64,000 nt of DNA from Solimonas sp. K1W22B-7 (GCF_003428335.1 NZ_CP031704.1:310001-374000), one strand, 5' to 3'. Counted from the first letter of the stretch, positions 49,673 to 59,172 are shown. The notes: generated from the letters alone by a model not told the origin. Translations and numbers: made by a program.

Positions 49673-50992
49673 ATGGCCCGGCCATCTTCGAGCCGCGCCC
49701 TTGCCGTGTGGATGAACGGGGAGCGCGTGGGCACATGGACGACGCGCGCCGGCAGGCCGGACGAGTTCGGCTATGCCTCCGAGTGGCTGGCGGCCGGCGC
49801 CGCTCGCCCGCTCTCCTTGTCGATGCCGCTCGGGCCTGGCGGCTACAAGGGCGAGGCGGTGTCTGCGTTCTTCGACAACCTGCTGCCCGACAGCCGGGGA
49901 ATCCGCGAGCGCATCCAGCGGCGCTTCGGGGCGTCCTCCACTGGCGCGTTTGATCTGCTGGCCGAGATCGGGCGCGATTGCGTTGGCGCCATCCAGCTTT
50001 TGCCAGAGGGCAGTGCCGCTCCGGATGTGAGGAAGATAGAAGGCACTCCACTGACGGCCCGGCAGGTTGATGGTTTGCTGGCCGACATGTTGGGCGCGCC
50101 CATAGGACGTGCCGGTGGTGATGAAGGCTTCCGTATCTCCCTGGCCGGCGCGCAGGAGAAAACGGCGCTGCTGCGCCAGGGCGGCAAATGGCTGCGGCCC
50201 AGGGGCATCACGCCCACCACGCACATCCTGAAGCTGCCCATTGGCCTGGGCGGCGGCGGCATCGACCTGACCACCTCCGTCGAGAACGAATGGCTCTGCA
50301 CGGAGATCTTCAAGGCGTATGGCCTGCCGGCGGCCAACTGCTGGATGGACCGGTTCGGCGAGCGCAAGCTGCTGGTCGTGGAGCGCTTTGATCGCCGCCT
50401 GTCGCAGGACGGACGCTGGATTGTCCGCCTGCCGCAGGAGGACCTGTGCCAGGCAACCGGTGTGCCGGCAGACAGCAAGTACGAATCCGACGGTGGTCCC
50501 GGCATCCTGCGGATCATGGACCTGCTGTTGGGCTCGTCGCACTCCGCCGCCGATCGCCGCAGGTTCCTGAAGACGCAGATGCTGTTCTGGATGCTCTGCG
50601 CCATCGACGGGCACGCCAAGAACTTCAGTCTCTTCCTGGAAGCGGGCGGGGGCTACCGGCTCACGCCGCTGTATGACGTGCTCTCCGCGCATCCGGTGCT
50701 CGGCAACTCCCGCGGCCAGCTTCCGCCCCGGAAAGTGAAGATGGCGATGGCGGTGGAGGGTACGAGCCGCCATTACCTCTGGCACACGATCCAGCCGCGG
50801 CACTGGGAGGAGACAGCGCGCCGCGCCGGCATGGCGGCGGCGTATCCGGAGTTCCGGGCGGAACTGATCGAGGCCACCCCCGCAGTGGTCGAAAAGCTGG
50901 CGGCGCAGTTGCCGAAGGGCTTTCCGCAGGCCGTTGCCGGGCCGATCTTCAAGGGCCTGAGAGCCGCCAGCGAGATGCTGGCGCGGGGTTAG
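49673..50992 (+). CDS. hipA: HipA serine/threonine kinase toxin
   Basis: A 439-residue kinase that phosphorylates glutamyl-tRNA synthetase in the E. coli system and causes growth arrest. Motifs: Gly-rich P-loop-like SLAGAQEKTAL with the autophosphorylated Ser region, TTHILK with the ATP-binding Lys, VERFDR, LCQATG, catalytic DGHAKNFSL and metal-binding LTPLYDV. The N-subdomain 1 is present. The length matches E. coli HipA. No damage is seen, so the module should be active. Confidence 0.95.
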   Translation: MARPSSSRALAVWMNGERVGTWTTRAGRPDEFGYASEWLAAGAARPLSLSMPLGPGGYKGEAVSAFFDNLLPDSRGIRERIQRRFGASSTGAFDLLAEIGRDCVGAIQLLPEGSAAPDVRKIEGTPLTARQVDGLLADMLGAPIGRAGGDEGFRISLAGAQEKTALLRQGGKWLRPRGITPTTHILKLPIGLGGGGIDLTTSVENEWLCTEIFKAYGLPAANCWMDRFGERKLLVVERFDRRLSQDGRWIVRLPQEDLCQATGVPADSKYESDGGPGILRIMDLLLGSSHSAADRRRFLKTQMLFWMLCAIDGHAKNFSLFLEAGGGYRLTPLYDVLSAHPVLGNSRGQLPPRKVKMAMAVEGTSRHYLWHTIQPRHWEETARRAGMAAAYPEFRAELIEATPAVVEKLAAQLPKGFPQAVAGPIFKGLRAASEMLARG

Positions 50993-51200
50993 CCGCTGGT
51001 CCGGGTGTAGCGGGCTGCCGCCCGCCCCATGCGCCCCGCTCCCAGAGCGAGAAATCAACAACACTGTTGACGATAAGCCCTCTCCTGCGTTAGCTTCTGG
51101 CAGCTAATAACAGCCCATGACGCTGGCACAGGAGCGGCTTCGCTCCCCGCGCGTCGCTGGGCCATGCCCTTGAGGCAACCACGCGGAGGATCGGGTCACC

Positions 51201-51944
51201 ATGTCACTTGCAGGCAAAGTTGCCATCGTCACCGGCGCGGCATCGGGCATCGGCCTGGCCGCCGCCCGGCGCCTGGCCCAGGCCGGCGCCGCCGTCGCCA
51301 TCTGGGATCTGAACGAGGCCGGCGCCCAGGCCGCCGCGGCGGACCTGGTGCGCGAGGGCCGCCGCGCCATCGCCTCGCGCGTGGATGTGTCGAAGCGCGC
51401 AGACGTGGATGCCGCGGCCCAGGCCGCGCGCGAGCAGCTCGGCCCCATCGCCATCCTGGTGAACAACGCCGGCATGTCGGCGTTCACGCCCTTCATGGAC
51501 ATCACCGAGGAGCTCTGGGACCGCATCATGACGGTGAACCTCAAGAGCCTGCTGATCTGCACGCAGGCCGTGCTGCCCGACATGCTCGCCGCCAAGTGGG
51601 GCCGCATCGTCAACGTGTCTTCCTCCAGCGCGCAGACCGGCGCCGCGACCATGGTCCATTACTCTGCCTCCAAGGGCGGCGTCATCGCCTTCACCAAGTC
51701 GCTGGCGCAGGAGCTCGCGCCCACCGGCATCACGGTCAACAACGTGCCGCCCGGCTTCGTCGATACGCCGATGCTGCGCCAGAGCCTGGGCGACAAGGTC
51801 GACATGATCGCCGCCGCCTCGCCGATGAAGCGCCCGGGAAAGCCGGAAGACATGGCCGCCGCCATCGCCTTCCTCGCCTCCGACGAGGCCGGCTACATCA
51901 CCGGCCACACGCTGAGCGTCAACGGCGGCCGTTACTCCAACTGA
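51201..51944 (+). CDS. short-chain dehydrogenase/reductase (3-oxoacyl reductase-like)
   Basis: A 247-residue Rossmann-fold oxidoreductase. TGAASGIG is the cofactor loop, NNAG and the Ser/Tyr/Lys triad (VSSSS; YSASKGG) are present, and VNGG is near the end. Asp in WDLNEA suggests preference for NAD(H). It lies 25 bases before the hydratase gene. The pair could act on 3-hydroxyacyl intermediates in beta-oxidation or a related catabolic route. Confidence 0.93.
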   Translation: MSLAGKVAIVTGAASGIGLAAARRLAQAGAAVAIWDLNEAGAQAAAADLVREGRRAIASRVDVSKRADVDAAAQAAREQLGPIAILVNNAGMSAFTPFMDITEELWDRIMTVNLKSLLICTQAVLPDMLAAKWGRIVNVSSSSAQTGAATMVHYSASKGGVIAFTKSLAQELAPTGITVNNVPPGFVDTPMLRQSLGDKVDMIAAASPMKRPGKPEDMAAAIAFLASDEAGYITGHTLSVNGGRYSN

Positions 51945-51969
51945 AGCCGATTCGCGAGCCCGCACCCAC

Positions 51970-53136
51970 ATGAACGACAAGACTCTCGACTGTTCCGATA
52001 TCGACCAGTACATCGGCAAGCCCATGCAGCCGGGCCGCACGCGCGACCCGGTGGCCAACAACGACATCCGCCGTTGGGCGCAGGGCATGCATTACCCCAA
52101 CCGCCTGCACTACGACGACGACTTCGCCCTGGAAAGCCGCTACGGCCGCCTGGTGGCGCCGCAGTCCTTCCCCGTGGCCACGGACGACGGCCACGGCGCG
52201 GCCCCGGCCTGCGTCGGCAGCATCCCCAACTCTCACCTCATCTTTGGCGGCGACGAGTGGTGGTTCCACGGCCCGCGCATCTTCGCCGGTGACCTGGTCC
52301 GCAACGAGCGCGTGCCCTTCGACTACGTGGTGAAGGACACCAAGTTCGCCGGCCCCACCTGCTTCCAGCGCGGCGACAACGTCTACTACAACGCGCAGGG
52401 CGACAAGATCGCCACGCAGCGTTCCACCAGCATCCGCTACCGCGCCGACCTGGCTCGCGAGATGGGCTCGCTCACCGCCACCGAAGATCCGGTGTGGACG
52501 CGCGCGGAGATCGAAGAGCTGGAAGCCAGGAAGTTCGAGTACGTGCAGACGCTGCACGACCTGGGCCACGGCAAGCGCTGGTGGGACGACATCAGCGTCG
52601 GCGACGCGCTGCCGGTGCGCATCTTCGGGCCGCACAGCATCGCCAGCTTCACCACCGAGTGGCGCGCCTACCTGTTCACCATCTGGGGCAGCATGCACCG
52701 CCGCACGGACCTCGACCTTGAAGCCCTGGGCTTCTCCAAGGACATGGCCGGCCACGAGAACGACCCGGTGATGGAGCGCATCAACCCGGAGCTGACCGAC
52801 GGCGCCTACTTCGGCCCCTCGCGCGGCCACCTGTTCCCCGAATGGGCGCGCACCATCGGCATGCCCCGCGCCTACGGCTACGGCGCCTCCATGGGCGCCT
52901 GGATCATCGACTACTTCGCCGGCTGGGCCGGCGAGTGGGGCCGCGTGGTCCACTGCAACTCCGCCTACCGCGGCCCCGCCTTCAGCGGCGACATCACCCT
53001 CATGACCGCCACCGTGATCGACAAGCGCGTCGACGATCAGGGCCGCAACATCGTGCAGGTGGATTGCAAGATGGCCAGCCAGCTTGGCACCGTCATGGCG
53101 ACTGCCAAGGGCGAGATCGAGTTGCCGAAGAAGTAG
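51970..53136 (+). CDS. FAS1-like/MaoC double-hotdog dehydratase
   Basis: A 388-residue protein. The N-terminal half (about 5-160) is a FAS1-like dehydratase hotdog domain and the C-terminal half a MaoC-like hotdog, together the fused enoyl-CoA hydratase type. HYDDDFA and the FGPHSIASFTTEWRAY segment sit where active-site residues lie in MaoC enzymes. It follows the SDR gene as an operon. Substrate not evident; a CoA ester is likely. Confidence 0.84.
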   Translation: MNDKTLDCSDIDQYIGKPMQPGRTRDPVANNDIRRWAQGMHYPNRLHYDDDFALESRYGRLVAPQSFPVATDDGHGAAPACVGSIPNSHLIFGGDEWWFHGPRIFAGDLVRNERVPFDYVVKDTKFAGPTCFQRGDNVYYNAQGDKIATQRSTSIRYRADLAREMGSLTATEDPVWTRAEIEELEARKFEYVQTLHDLGHGKRWWDDISVGDALPVRIFGPHSIASFTTEWRAYLFTIWGSMHRRTDLDLEALGFSKDMAGHENDPVMERINPELTDGAYFGPSRGHLFPEWARTIGMPRAYGYGASMGAWIIDYFAGWAGEWGRVVHCNSAYRGPAFSGDITLMTATVIDKRVDDQGRNIVQVDCKMASQLGTVMATAKGEIELPKK

Positions 53137-53165
53137 GCCGGCGCGACGCCGGCAACGAAAGTTTT

Positions 53166-53249
53166 CGTAGGGTGGGCAAATGTCTTTTCATTTGCCCACG
53201 CGGTGGTGCGCACGCGTGGGCAAACGAAAAGACGTTTGCCCACCCTACG
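53166..53249. repeat. dispersed palindromic repeat, type D
   Basis: CGTAGGGTGGGCAAA / TTTGCCCACCCTACG arms of 15 bases enclose inner arms GTCTTTTC / GAAAAGAC and TGCCCACGCG / CGCGTGGGCA. It is the well-known GTAGGGTGGGCAAA element found in many gammaproteobacteria. It lies between convergent genes. Confidence 0.88.
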
Positions 53250-53293
53250 ACGTTAGTGTTGTCCGTCCACGGCTCAGGCTGTTGAGGGCCCGC

Positions 53294-54193
53294 TCAAGCC
53301 TCCGCCGCATCCGGCGGCCGGCGCGAGCCCGCATGTGCCCGCGCCAGCACGCGCGTGGCCCACTGGCGGTGCACGGCGGCTTCCATCATCGCGCCGTCGA
53401 ACTTGAACACCGCCGGCGCGCCGTTCTTCAGCACGGCCTGCGCGGCGGCGAATTCGCGCTCGCAGGGGCGCAGGCCGGACTCGATCACTTCCAGCTGGCT
53501 GGGGTGGATCGCGGACTTGCCCACCAGGCCCATGGCGCGGTCGCGGCGGGTTTCGGCCAGCAGCAGCGCCTGGTCGTCGATGTACTCGAACACCGGCGCG
53601 GTCAGCGCGAAGCCGTGGGGCTTGAAGGTGAGCACCAGCTGGGCGATCAGCGTGCCGATCGGCGTTTCGTAGAGGGTGCAGTCGCGCGGGCGGCGCATGC
53701 CCAGCAGGTTGAGCAGGTCGTTGCCGCCGATGCGCAGCGCCAGGCAGCGCTCGCGCACGCCGGGCCGCGACAGCTCGCGGCGGAAGGCCAGCATGGCGTC
53801 GCGCTCGAAGGCGTCGATGGTCTCGATGGTGGGCATCACCAGCAGGTCGCTGCCCTCCAGCTCGCGCATGTACACCGGCAGGGTGTTCTGGTCGGCCTTG
53901 GGGATCACCACGCCGTGCAGGCGGTCCACGCCCGGTATCTGCAGCAGCCGCTGCAGCACCTCGGGGCTGCGCACGCGCACGAAGCGCAGCGGGCCGGAGG
54001 TCTTCTCGGGCAGCTGGCGCAGCACCGTGCGCAGCTGCGCCAGCGCGCTGTCCACCTCGGACTCGCCGATGGAATCCTCCGTGCAGGCGATGACGGAGCG
54101 CGCCTCGTAGGCGCGGCCGGCAAGGACCTGCTCCAGACGGGGATGCGTGGCCGGGACGTACAGGGAGGCGCCTAGGAGTGCTGGATCAAGCAT
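53294..54193 (-). CDS. HpcH/HpaI aldolase / CitE-like lyase of the Ter biosynthetic module
   Basis: A 299-residue TIM-barrel protein of the CitE/HpcH group. The conserved KADQ, MPTIET (Glu metal ligand), RIGGNDLLNLLG and GKSAIHPSQ segments are present. It lacks the usual citrate-lyase partners. Its ATG at 54193 overlaps the upstream gene by eight bases. In Ter-linked operons this enzyme is part of a predicted pathway that makes a nucleoside-like or pentose-based metabolite; the product is unknown. Confidence 0.87.
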   Translation of the reverse strand: MLDPALLGASLYVPATHPRLEQVLAGRAYEARSVIACTEDSIGESEVDSALAQLRTVLRQLPEKTSGPLRFVRVRSPEVLQRLLQIPGVDRLHGVVIPKADQNTLPVYMRELEGSDLLVMPTIETIDAFERDAMLAFRRELSRPGVRERCLALRIGGNDLLNLLGMRRPRDCTLYETPIGTLIAQLVLTFKPHGFALTAPVFEYIDDQALLLAETRRDRAMGLVGKSAIHPSQLEVIESGLRPCEREFAAAQAVLKNGAPAVFKFDGAMMEAAVHRQWATRVLARAHAGSRRPPDAAEA

Positions 54194-55271
54194 CGGAGAG
54201 CTTCTGGATGATGGAGACGGCTTTGAGCGGCAGCTGGGGAATCGGTTCCACCGGCACGCCTCTTTCACGCGCGAGCAGGACCAGGTGCCGTACTTCGGGC
54301 AGGTCTGCGTCGCGCAGGATGAGCAAGCGCGGCACGCGGCGCAGCAGCGAGCGCGTGGCTTCGCCGATGCCGGGCTTGATGTAGTTGGGGTCGCCGATGG
54401 CATAGCGCGCCATCAGGTCTTGCACCAGCGCCCGGCTGCGCTCGCGGCGCGCCTGGCGTTCCGCCTCGCCCAGCGGCGCGGCGTCCAGGCCCGGCGGCTG
54501 CGCCGCCATGGCCTCGCGGATGCGGTCCACGAACCAGCGGCTGCGGTCTTCGGCCTGCAGCTCGGGGAAGTACAGGCAGCCGTGGAAGTCGGCCGGGCCG
54601 ATCTGCTCGTTGAGGATCGAGCGGCTCACCAGCCCGGAAACCGTGGCGTTGAGCACCGCGGAGGGGATCAGGTAGTCCTCGGCGGAGCCGCAGTCGCGCG
54701 CGTGGCCGCAGAGGTCGCAGAGCACGTAGAGATCGTCCGGCACCGGGGCCGCGCGCCCCTGGTTGAACTGCGCCAGCGAGCGCTGCAGTTCGGAGGCGAT
54801 CACGCCCTTGCCGGTCCAGCCGTCGACGAACACCACGGACTCGGCCGGGTGGCGTTCCAGGATGTAGCGCAGCGCGTTCAGGTCTAGCCCGCGGTCGCGG
54901 ATGATGGACACGGAGTAGTGCGCGGCCTCGCAGCCCAGATGATCGGCCAGCGCATGGCGCAGCAGGATGCCGATGGGCGTGCCGGCGCGCGCCAGCGAGA
55001 TCAGCGTGACGCCACCGGGCCGCGCGCGGCGGATCTTGGCGGCCAGGCGCAGCAGGTCCTGCGCCACCTGCCGCGCGTTGCCGGCCACGGCCTGCTCGAA
55101 CAGCTGCAGGTATTCCGGCGTGGGCTTGCGCTCGATGCCGACGACCTCGCTGTAGTGGCGCCGCCCCGACTGGATCAGGCGCTCCTTCTCCCGCACGTCC
55201 TCGATCGGCTGCAAGGCCAGGTGCTTGAGCAGGAAGGTGACCTCGCCGGGTGCGTAGCTGCCGTGGAACAT
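54186..55271 (-). CDS. phosphoribosyltransferase-like (PRTase_1 / StiP family) of the Ter module
   Basis: A 361-residue protein starting MFHGSYAPGEVTFLLK, typical of this family. The PRPP-binding-like motif is VVFVDGWTGKG (about residue 190), and LISLARAGTPIG precedes it. The family is known from Ter operons and may transfer a phosphoribosyl group; some databases call it a cysteine protease StiP. It is three bases from the HAD gene and overlaps the lyase gene. Confidence 0.88.
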   Translation of the reverse strand: MFHGSYAPGEVTFLLKHLALQPIEDVREKERLIQSGRRHYSEVVGIERKPTPEYLQLFEQAVAGNARQVAQDLLRLAAKIRRARPGGVTLISLARAGTPIGILLRHALADHLGCEAAHYSVSIIRDRGLDLNALRYILERHPAESVVFVDGWTGKGVIASELQRSLAQFNQGRAAPVPDDLYVLCDLCGHARDCGSAEDYLIPSAVLNATVSGLVSRSILNEQIGPADFHGCLYFPELQAEDRSRWFVDRIREAMAAQPPGLDAAPLGEAERQARRERSRALVQDLMARYAIGDPNYIKPGIGEATRSLLRRVPRLLILRDADLPEVRHLVLLARERGVPVEPIPQLPLKAVSIIQKLSDA

Positions 55272-55274
55272 GGC

Positions 55275-56048
55275 TCAGCTTTCCCGGATCCGCGTGGCGA
55301 GCTGCGAGCGCGTCGGCAGCAGCGCGTAGTCGCAGTCCAGCATGAAGTCGGCGTCGGTGTGGCTGTCGCCCAGGCCCAGCGTCAGGAACGGGCCCATGGT
55401 CTCGCGCAGCCGCTCCGCCACGTAGCGCACGGCCAGCGACTTGCGCACGCCCGGCGGCAGCACCGCCAGGTTGTTGTCGTTGAGATGCAGGCAGTAGCCG
55501 GGGTTGCGCGCCACCCAGCCGGCCACCAGGCGGTCATGCAGGTCACGCACCGCCGCGGCATTGCCGCCGGGGTGCTTGGCGACGAAGTAGATGCCCTCGC
55601 CGTCGTCTTCCAGCAGGCGCGCATGGCAGGCGTCCACGCCGGCCACGCCGCCGTGCACCTGCTCGATCAGGTCGCGCAGCGCCGGCACGCCGGCGGCCAG
55701 GTGTGGGCGGATCTGCTCGCGCCACTGCGGGTCCACGCTGCCGTCGGGCATCAGCACGGTGGCGCCGTGGCTGACGATGGCCCAGGACGAGAAGCGCACC
55801 GACACGCGCCGGTAGCCGCCATGGCTGCGCGCCGTCACCGGCACCAGCGTGGCGCCGGCGGTGAGCCAGGCCAGCAGGCTGCGCTGGCGCGCGTTGGAGT
55901 AGGAGATCACGTCGCCGTTGCGCAGCGTGGCGGTGGGCACCAGCTCTTCGTGGTCGGCGTGCTTGCGGCGCGTGGAGAACAGGCTGTCGTCCAAGTCGGT
56001 GAAGACCACGCGCGCCAGTTCCGGGCCGTTCGGGGGTGCCGCGTTCAT
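55275..56048 (-). CDS. HAD-superfamily hydrolase of the Ter module
   Basis: A 257-residue HAD phosphatase. Motif I is VVFTDLDDSLF with both Asp residues, motif II is PVTARS, the Lys is in RKSLAV and motif IV is LGLGDSHTDADFM. It belongs to the Cof/sugar-phosphatase type. The ATG at 56048 overlaps the upstream stop by four bases. It would dephosphorylate an intermediate of the pathway. Confidence 0.9.
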   Translation of the reverse strand: MNAAPPNGPELARVVFTDLDDSLFSTRRKHADHEELVPTATLRNGDVISYSNARQRSLLAWLTAGATLVPVTARSHGGYRRVSVRFSSWAIVSHGATVLMPDGSVDPQWREQIRPHLAAGVPALRDLIEQVHGGVAGVDACHARLLEDDGEGIYFVAKHPGGNAAAVRDLHDRLVAGWVARNPGYCLHLNDNNLAVLPPGVRKSLAVRYVAERLRETMGPFLTLGLGDSHTDADFMLDCDYALLPTRSQLATRIRES

Positions 56049-57187
56049 GGTCCCGCCTCCTCGCCTGGCCTGAGCAGCACGGAGTCTGCACCCAGAATGC
56101 TGCAAAGCCGTGCCACGGTTTCGTCGCGCGGCGTTTCGTGCACCACCCACACGCGGTCGTAGTCGCCGCGGCGGAAGTTGTAGAGGAAGTTGGGGATGCC
56201 CTCGCCGTAGGGGTCGGGCACGCGCTCGATCTGCGAGATGTCGGTGCCGGCCAGGATCGGCGAGCGGGTGGTGGACTGCACGTAGGCCTCCACCCCCCGC
56301 TTTTCCAGCTCGTGCGCCAGCAGGAAGGCGCCGTGCATGAACTCGCCGGTGCCCACCACCAGGCAGCGCCGGCCGGAGGCCTGGGCCAGGCGGTCGGCCA
56401 GGGCCGCCGGCAGCGCCGGCGTGCGTTCCAGGCCCAGGCGTGCGGAATAGCCGGCCACGTGGCCGCGGCGGCAGGGCGCCGCACCCACGGCGGATTCCGC
56501 CGGCGGCGCCGAGAAGGCCGGATCGGGCTCGAAGGAGAAGTCGCCCGACAGCAGGCTGGCCGAGGCGCAGGATTCGATGCCCGGCAGCGCGCCCACCGCG
56601 GCGCAGGCCTTGCCGGCACTGAAGTCGGTGAGGCTCAGCAGCTGCACGCGGCGCAGGACCGGGCAGGACGGCTGCAGCGAGGCTACCAGGGCCGCCAGCG
56701 TGCGGCCGGTGCTGATCTCGTCGTCCACCAGCACGGCCAGCGTAGCGCGCTGCAGGCGCTCGCGCAGGGCCGCGCTGTCGGGCGCGTAGAGGCGGATCTC
56801 GGAGGCATGGCTGTGCGCCTCCTCGAAGCGGAAGGCGGCGGCGCCGTCCAGGGTGTAGCGCGTGGTCTGCAGGTACAGGCCGCGGCCATGGCGCTCCTGC
56901 CAGGCGTCGAACACGCCGTGGCCCAGGCCGGTGGCGGTCTCGGCCATGCCGATGAACACCACCTCGTCGTCCGCCGCCGCAGGCACGCGCTCCGCCAGCG
57001 CCTCGTGGGTCTGGCGCATCTCGCCGGCACGCACCGGCCAGTGCTTGCCCAGCACCTTGCTCAGGAACAGGAAGCCGCGCTTGGGGTTGTTGCGCGCCGC
57101 GAAGCCGCAGAGCCGCTCCAGCGTCCAGTCCGAAGGCTGGAGCCGGATGTGCAGACGGCCAGTGGCGATGCCGACGCTGTGCATCAT
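56045..57187 (-). CDS. phosphoribosyltransferase domain plus TRSP domain protein
   Basis: A 380-residue two-domain protein. The N-terminal PRTase_2-like domain (to about 240) has the PRPP loop LAVLVDDEISTGRTL. The C-terminal TRSP domain (about 275-380) has GTGEFMHGAFLLAHELEKRG and ending segments typical of the Ter-linked family. The ATG at 57187 overlaps the ATP-grasp stop by four bases. It may act with the PRTase_1 protein on the same metabolite. Confidence 0.88.
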   Translation of the reverse strand: MMHSVGIATGRLHIRLQPSDWTLERLCGFAARNNPKRGFLFLSKVLGKHWPVRAGEMRQTHEALAERVPAAADDEVVFIGMAETATGLGHGVFDAWQERHGRGLYLQTTRYTLDGAAAFRFEEAHSHASEIRLYAPDSAALRERLQRATLAVLVDDEISTGRTLAALVASLQPSCPVLRRVQLLSLTDFSAGKACAAVGALPGIESCASASLLSGDFSFEPDPAFSAPPAESAVGAAPCRRGHVAGYSARLGLERTPALPAALADRLAQASGRRCLVVGTGEFMHGAFLLAHELEKRGVEAYVQSTTRSPILAGTDISQIERVPDPYGEGIPNFLYNFRRGDYDRVWVVHETPRDETVARLCSILGADSVLLRPGEEAGP

Positions 57188-58203
57188 GAGATGCGCGGCT
57201 CCGGCAGTTCCACCGCCAGCGACATCTCGCCCACGCGCATGCCCAGCCGTGCCGGCGGCACCACCGACGACTCGCCGAACAGGCAGGCGCGCAAGGCGAT
57301 GTCCGGCAGGTTGATGCCCGACAGGCAGCTCATGCCGATGCCGCCGGAGGCACGCGGATTGATCTCCAGCAGCGCCGGGCGGCCGTTCTTGTCTTCCTTG
57401 AACTGGATGTTGATCAGGCCCGACAGCCCGAACTTCTCCACCAGCTGGCGCGAGCCCTGGCTGATCTCCGGGTGCTCCACCAGGCGCTGGCCGTTGCCGG
57501 CCAGGGGCTTGCGCCGCTGCACCATCGCCAGCACCGCGCCGTCCTTGCAGGCCATGTCGACGCTGTATTCGTTGCCCGGCAGGTGGGCCATGACCATCTG
57601 CGGCTTGCCGGGGCGCACGGCGCCGTAGCGGCCGCGCCACTGCGCCAGGCTCAGCTCGTCCTTGGCCAGCTCGCGCTGCTCCGCCACCGCCGCGCTGGCG
57701 ATGCGGTGATAGCCATGGCCGTAGACGCCGACCGTGGGCTTGAGGCAGGCGTTGTCGGTCTGCTCGATGCGTGCCACGGCGGCGTCGAGCTGCTCGTCTT
57801 CGGTGACCAGTTCCCATACGGGGCGGTGGAGGTCCGCGGGGGCGTTGTCGTAGACCCACTGCTTGCGGTGCAGCAGCGGCAGCACCTCGGCGGTGGCGGC
57901 TTCCAGCACGCGCACGCCGCGCTCGCGGAAGCGCGGGGCGGCGGCAACGATGGCGGAGGCCTCATGGCCCGGAATGATCACGTCGATCTTCTCCGCAACG
58001 GCTTTTTCCAGCATCCAGTCGACATAGGCCTCCACCGACAGGTCGGCAGGCTCGGTGAAGGCGATATCGCTCATCGCGTAGCCCACGAAGTCGAAATGCC
58101 GGTGAGAAATGACGATCTCGATCGGCAGGGGATTGTTGCTGTTGCGCAGCTGGTGCGCCACTCGTGCCACGACTGAAAAATGCCGATTGAACCACACGCG
58201 CAT
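57184..58203 (-). CDS. ATP-grasp ligase of the Ter biosynthetic module
   Basis: A 339-residue ATP-grasp protein beginning MRVWFNRHFSVVARVAHQL. The C-terminal metal-binding segment is LLEINPRASGGIG and the ATP-binding Lys region is NACLKPTVGVYGHGYHR. Such ligases join a carboxylate and an amine or thiol. The ATG at 58203 is the start of the biosynthetic sub-operon; the region upstream (58204-58560) holds a repeat and should hold the promoter. Confidence 0.89.
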   Translation of the reverse strand: MRVWFNRHFSVVARVAHQLRNSNNPLPIEIVISHRHFDFVGYAMSDIAFTEPADLSVEAYVDWMLEKAVAEKIDVIIPGHEASAIVAAAPRFRERGVRVLEAATAEVLPLLHRKQWVYDNAPADLHRPVWELVTEDEQLDAAVARIEQTDNACLKPTVGVYGHGYHRIASAAVAEQRELAKDELSLAQWRGRYGAVRPGKPQMVMAHLPGNEYSVDMACKDGAVLAMVQRRKPLAGNGQRLVEHPEISQGSRQLVEKFGLSGLINIQFKEDKNGRPALLEINPRASGGIGMSCLSGINLPDIALRACLFGESSVVPPARLGMRVGEMSLAVELPEPRIS

Positions 58204-58560
58204 GGGAATGCCTTGAAAACCTACGAAAAAGTGAATGATTGTCTGCGGGGCCACCCCCTGGGACAGGGGCCGGCCGCTGCGCCGGGGCCAGGGTTTGCTG
58301 CACGCGACATGCCAATCCGCCGGGAGCGGACCGCGTCGCGGGGGGCGAATTCTGCCACCAACGGCGGCGCCCCGTTGCCGGCGGGCGGCAGCGGGCAGGG
58401 GCCGGGATGCCCGATGAGTGCCGTTCGCTCCGGTCCCGAGCCTGTCGGAGGGTCGAAGGGCAGGCGGCAACTCGTTGACCGACCAAGGGAAAGTCCGCCC
58501 GTGCCGCGATCCTTCGACAGACTCAGGACTTCAGCACGAACGGACTTTTGCTGCGGCGGC
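58204..58560. other. spacer between biosynthetic and TerD parts of the operon
   Basis: 357 bases without a gene. The right two thirds hold a type E repeat. The left third is GC-rich. It could hold a promoter for the five-enzyme sub-operon or a read-through control point. No terminator with a T-run is clear. Confidence 0.5.
58420..58545. repeat. dispersed palindromic repeat, type E copy 2 (paired)
   Basis: Two facing units: GCCGTTCGCTCCGGTCCCGAGCCTGTCGGAGG at the left and CCTTCGACAGACTCAGGACTTCAGCACGAACGG at the right. The core is the CTGAGCCTGTCGAAG repeat also seen at 40647-40688. Confidence 0.75.
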
Positions 58561-59142
58561 CTAGAGGTGCGGCGAAATGAACGGCATCAGGTCCTGGAAG
58601 GTGCGGCCCGAGCAGTTTTCGCCGATGGCGTGCATCTTCCACTCGTTGTTGTGGCGGTACAGCTTGGCCATGACGTTGGCGGTGTGGCTGCCCTGGGTCG
58701 TCAGGTTGTAGCGCGCCACTTCCTGGTTGTTGCTGGCGTTGACCAGGCGGCAGGTGGCGTTGTCGATCTGGCTGAAGTTCTGGCCGGTGAAGCTGTTGAC
58801 CACGAACACCAGGCTCTTCACGCCGCCCGGCACACGCGACAGGTCCACGATGATCTGCTCGTCGTCACCGTCGCCGGCGCCGGTGCGGTTGTCGCCGGTG
58901 TGCACGATGCTGCCGTCGCGGCTCTGCAGCTGGCGGAACCAGACCACGTCCGTCGGCTGGTTCTGGTCGTTGAACAGCACGCAGGAGGCGTCGAGATCGA
59001 CTTCCTGCTGCTTGCTGCCGAAGCCCATGAAACCCTTGGTCTTGACCGGGTCCCAGCCCAGGCCCATCACGATCTTCGTGAGGGTGCTGCCGGCTTCCTT
59101 GTCCAGAGAAATCTTCTGGCCTTTCTGCAGGTTGATGCCCAT
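58561..59142 (-). CDS. TerD family protein (TerD/TerE-like)
   Basis: A 193-residue calcium-binding TerD-domain protein. MGINLQKGQKISL is the canonical start. The conserved acidic core is VDLDASCVLF with [12 protein letters not shown], which binds calcium. It is linked to tellurite, colicin and phage resistance and to general envelope stress. It is followed by the spacer before the biosynthetic genes. Confidence 0.95.
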   Translation of the reverse strand: MGINLQKGQKISLDKEAGSTLTKIVMGLGWDPVKTKGFMGFGSKQQEVDLDASCVLFNDQNQPTDVVWFRQLQSRDGSIVHTGDNRTGAGDGDDEQIIVDLSRVPGGVKSLVFVVNSFTGQNFSQIDNATCRLVNASNNQEVARYNLTTQGSHTANVMAKLYRHNNEWKMHAIGENCSGRTFQDLMPFISPHL

Positions 59143-59172
59143 GACGTATTCCTTGAAAGAAGGTTGAGGGGG

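Noticed and set aside
54194-54403. 70-residue N-terminal extension of the CitE-like gene
   Set aside because: It overlaps the coding part of the PRTase gene and reads as Ser/Arg/Cys-rich noise; the family starts near MLDPALL.
56045-57859. Start of the PRTase/TRSP gene further upstream at 57859
   Set aside because: The extension lies antiparallel-frame inside the ATP-grasp gene and is low complexity; ATGATG at 57182-57187 overlaps the ATP-grasp stop, as in the other gene joints of this operon.
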